Shown here: piece after piece, positions 5,573 through 6,227 of the stretch
How the letters are laid out: every line of letters begins with the position of its first letter
How positions within the stretch are numbered: the stretch's first letter is position 1
NCBI GenBank assembly: GCA_021778575.1
Contig: JAJYCH010000302.1
Coordinates: 1 to 6,227, forward strand
DNA length: 6,227 nt
Direction of reading: 5' to 3'
DNA from: Planctomycetota bacterium
Lineage (GTDB): Bacteria; Planctomycetota; Planctomycetia; Isosphaerales; Isosphaeraceae
Made by a program: the position numbers and the translations under genes
The notes under the pieces: generated by a model
Databases searched by the model: none
What the model was told of the DNA's origin: nothing
Seen by the model: the letters and a program-made list of their open reading frames with translations, nothing else

Positions 5573-6055
5573 ATGGAAAAGGTGGCGAAGTTTGATCCGG
5601 GTCTTTTCGATCACCTGATCGACGCGGAGCGCGAGGCCCTGGTCCGAGCGGAGCAAAAAGTCGGCAAGATCGCGCTCATCAAGGCACTCCGGCAAGCGAC
5701 GGGGCTGAGCCTGAGCGAGGCCAATCAGGCCGTCACGGTTTACCTGGCTCATCGAGGGGGCCGGATTTCCACCCGGATCGACCACGCTCGGCCGGCGAAC
5801 TGGATCGACGACCTGCTCGACGCCGAACGGGCCTCGGCCAGCCGGGAAGATCGGCCGATCACCAAGATCCTGCTGATCAAGGCCCTCCGCGACGCTTCGG
5901 GACTGGGCCTGAGAGACGCCAAGCAGGCGGTCGAGGAATATCTGGGACGCCGGGGCGGCAACGATCTTCCCACCGGATCGGCCCGGATCTCCCTGGTCGG
6001 GCTGACCATCCTGGCCGGGGCGATCGCCGGGGCGATCGCCTGGTTCAACCGCTGA
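5573..6055 (+). CDS. Tandem L7/L12-C-terminal-like protein with C-terminal membrane anchor
   Basis: A 160-residue protein of unknown function built from two repeats, residues 12-63 and 78-129, offset by exactly 66 residues and identical at 28 of 52 positions by eye. Each contains a segment like the ribosomal L7/L12 C-terminal domain: KIALIKALRQATGLSLSEA (32-50) and KILLIKALRDASGLGLRDA (98-116), compared with the IKAVREITGLGLKEAK core of L7/L12. Both end YL-x-x-RGG. Residues 139-158 form a hydrophobic, Gly/Ala-rich transmembrane helix followed by only NR, so the protein is probably tail-anchored with the repeats in the cytoplasm. It lacks the L7/L12 N-terminal dimerisation region, so it is not the ribosomal stalk protein. 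The ATG is preceded by GGAG at 5562-5565. It starts 110 bp after the glycosyltransferase and may or may not share its transcript. Confidence 0.8.
   Translation: MEKVAKFDPGLFDHLIDAEREALVRAEQKVGKIALIKALRQATGLSLSEANQAVTVYLAHRGGRISTRIDHARPANWIDDLLDAERASASREDRPITKILLIKALRDASGLGLRDAKQAVEEYLGRRGGNDLPTGSARISLVGLTILAGAIAGAIAWFNR
5606..5959 (+). repeat. Internal coding duplication (two 52-residue repeats)
   Basis: The DNA at 5606-5761 and 5804-5959 encodes the two L7/L12-like repeats. Both copies keep DAER, IKALR, GL-x-L, QAV and YL at the same spacing. Nucleotide similarity is moderate, with many silent and replacement differences, so the duplication is old rather than recent. Confidence 0.75.
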
Positions 6056-6064
6056 ATCCCGGTC

Positions 6065-6227
6065 TCACCGACCGATCACGAAGCGGTCAATCTGCTTGCC
6101 GTCGGCGTCGATCTGGCGGATCGTCGCGGTTGTCTCGGTCACGTCGACGACGGTGAGCGAGTGGATGTTGGCGATGAACCGGGTCGTGTACGGCTCCCAG
6201 GTCGAGACGGCGTCGGTCTGGTCCTCG
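6065..6227 (-). CDS. C-terminal end of a protein, possibly a calcineurin-like metallophosphoesterase (partial)
   Basis: Only the last 53 codons and the stop (TGA at 6067-6065) are inside the window; the start lies beyond 6227. The visible tail includes TTRFIANIHSLTVVDVTET, then TATIRQIDADGKQIDRFVIG. Alternating hydrophobic residues suggest beta strands. The ending pattern of strand, Arg-Gln, Asp-x-Asp-Gly-Lys, Ile-Asp-Arg-Phe resembles the C-terminal tail of many secreted calcineurin-like phosphoesterases and purple acid phosphatases. No catalytic residue is visible, so that assignment is tentative. Codon use with G or C in the third position matches neighbouring genes and supports real coding. 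The stop lies only 9 bp from the convergent gene's stop. Confidence 0.6.
   Translation of the reverse strand, partial: EDQTDAVSTWEPYTTRFIANIHSLTVVDVTETTATIRQIDADGKQIDRFVIGR

Noticed and set aside
6017..6040. Two tandem copies of GGGGCGATCGCC
   Set aside because: They encode the Gly-Ala-Ile-Ala repeats of the transmembrane helix. Coding constraint and local duplication explain them; no separate role is supported.

Overview
The window looks like chromosomal DNA of a GC-rich bacterium, most likely a planctomycete (possibly Isosphaeraceae). This rests on base composition, weak or absent Shine-Dalgarno sites, the gene types present (an archaeal-type diadenylate cyclase, a zinc-ribbon methyltransferase, a PIN toxin pair) and an upstream palindromic repeat. 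The taxonomic assignment is an inference. No tRNA, rRNA, CRISPR array or intact transposase gene is visible.

Layout: (1) Positions 1-431 hold no convincing gene. They contain a nested inverted-repeat element with CTTG/CAAG-tipped hairpins, then a leader. (2) 432-1370 (+) encodes a DacZ-type diadenylate cyclase, a maker of c-di-AMP with an N-terminal pyruvate-kinase-C-like domain and a C-terminal DAC domain. (3) 1440-3588 (-) is a tightly overlapping three-gene unit transcribed leftwards: an antitoxin-like protein, a VapC-like PIN ribonuclease and TilS, the tRNA(Ile)-lysidine synthase. The reading frames overlap by 7 bp and then 4 bp, so translation is probably coupled. (4) 3589-3700 is a divergent intergenic region with a near-symmetric pair of promoter-like elements sharing one -10 region. 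(5) 3701-5462 (+) holds a Trm112-like zinc-ribbon SAM methyltransferase followed 28 bp later by a GT2 family, dolichol-phosphate-mannose-synthase-like glycosyltransferase. This is a likely operon acting on a lipid- or glycan-linked substrate. (6) 5573-6055 (+) encodes an unusual protein with two tandem ribosomal-L7/L12-C-terminal-like repeats and a C-terminal membrane helix. (7) 6065-6227 (-) is the 3' end of a gene running out of the window, tentatively a calcineurin-like metallophosphoesterase.

The points most worth a second look are the coupling of a PIN toxin (a class that often cuts tRNA) with the tRNA anticodon-modifying enzyme TilS, the tail-anchored tandem L7/L12-like protein, the DacZ-type enzyme in an apparent bacterium, the symmetric promoter, and the composite palindromic repeat.
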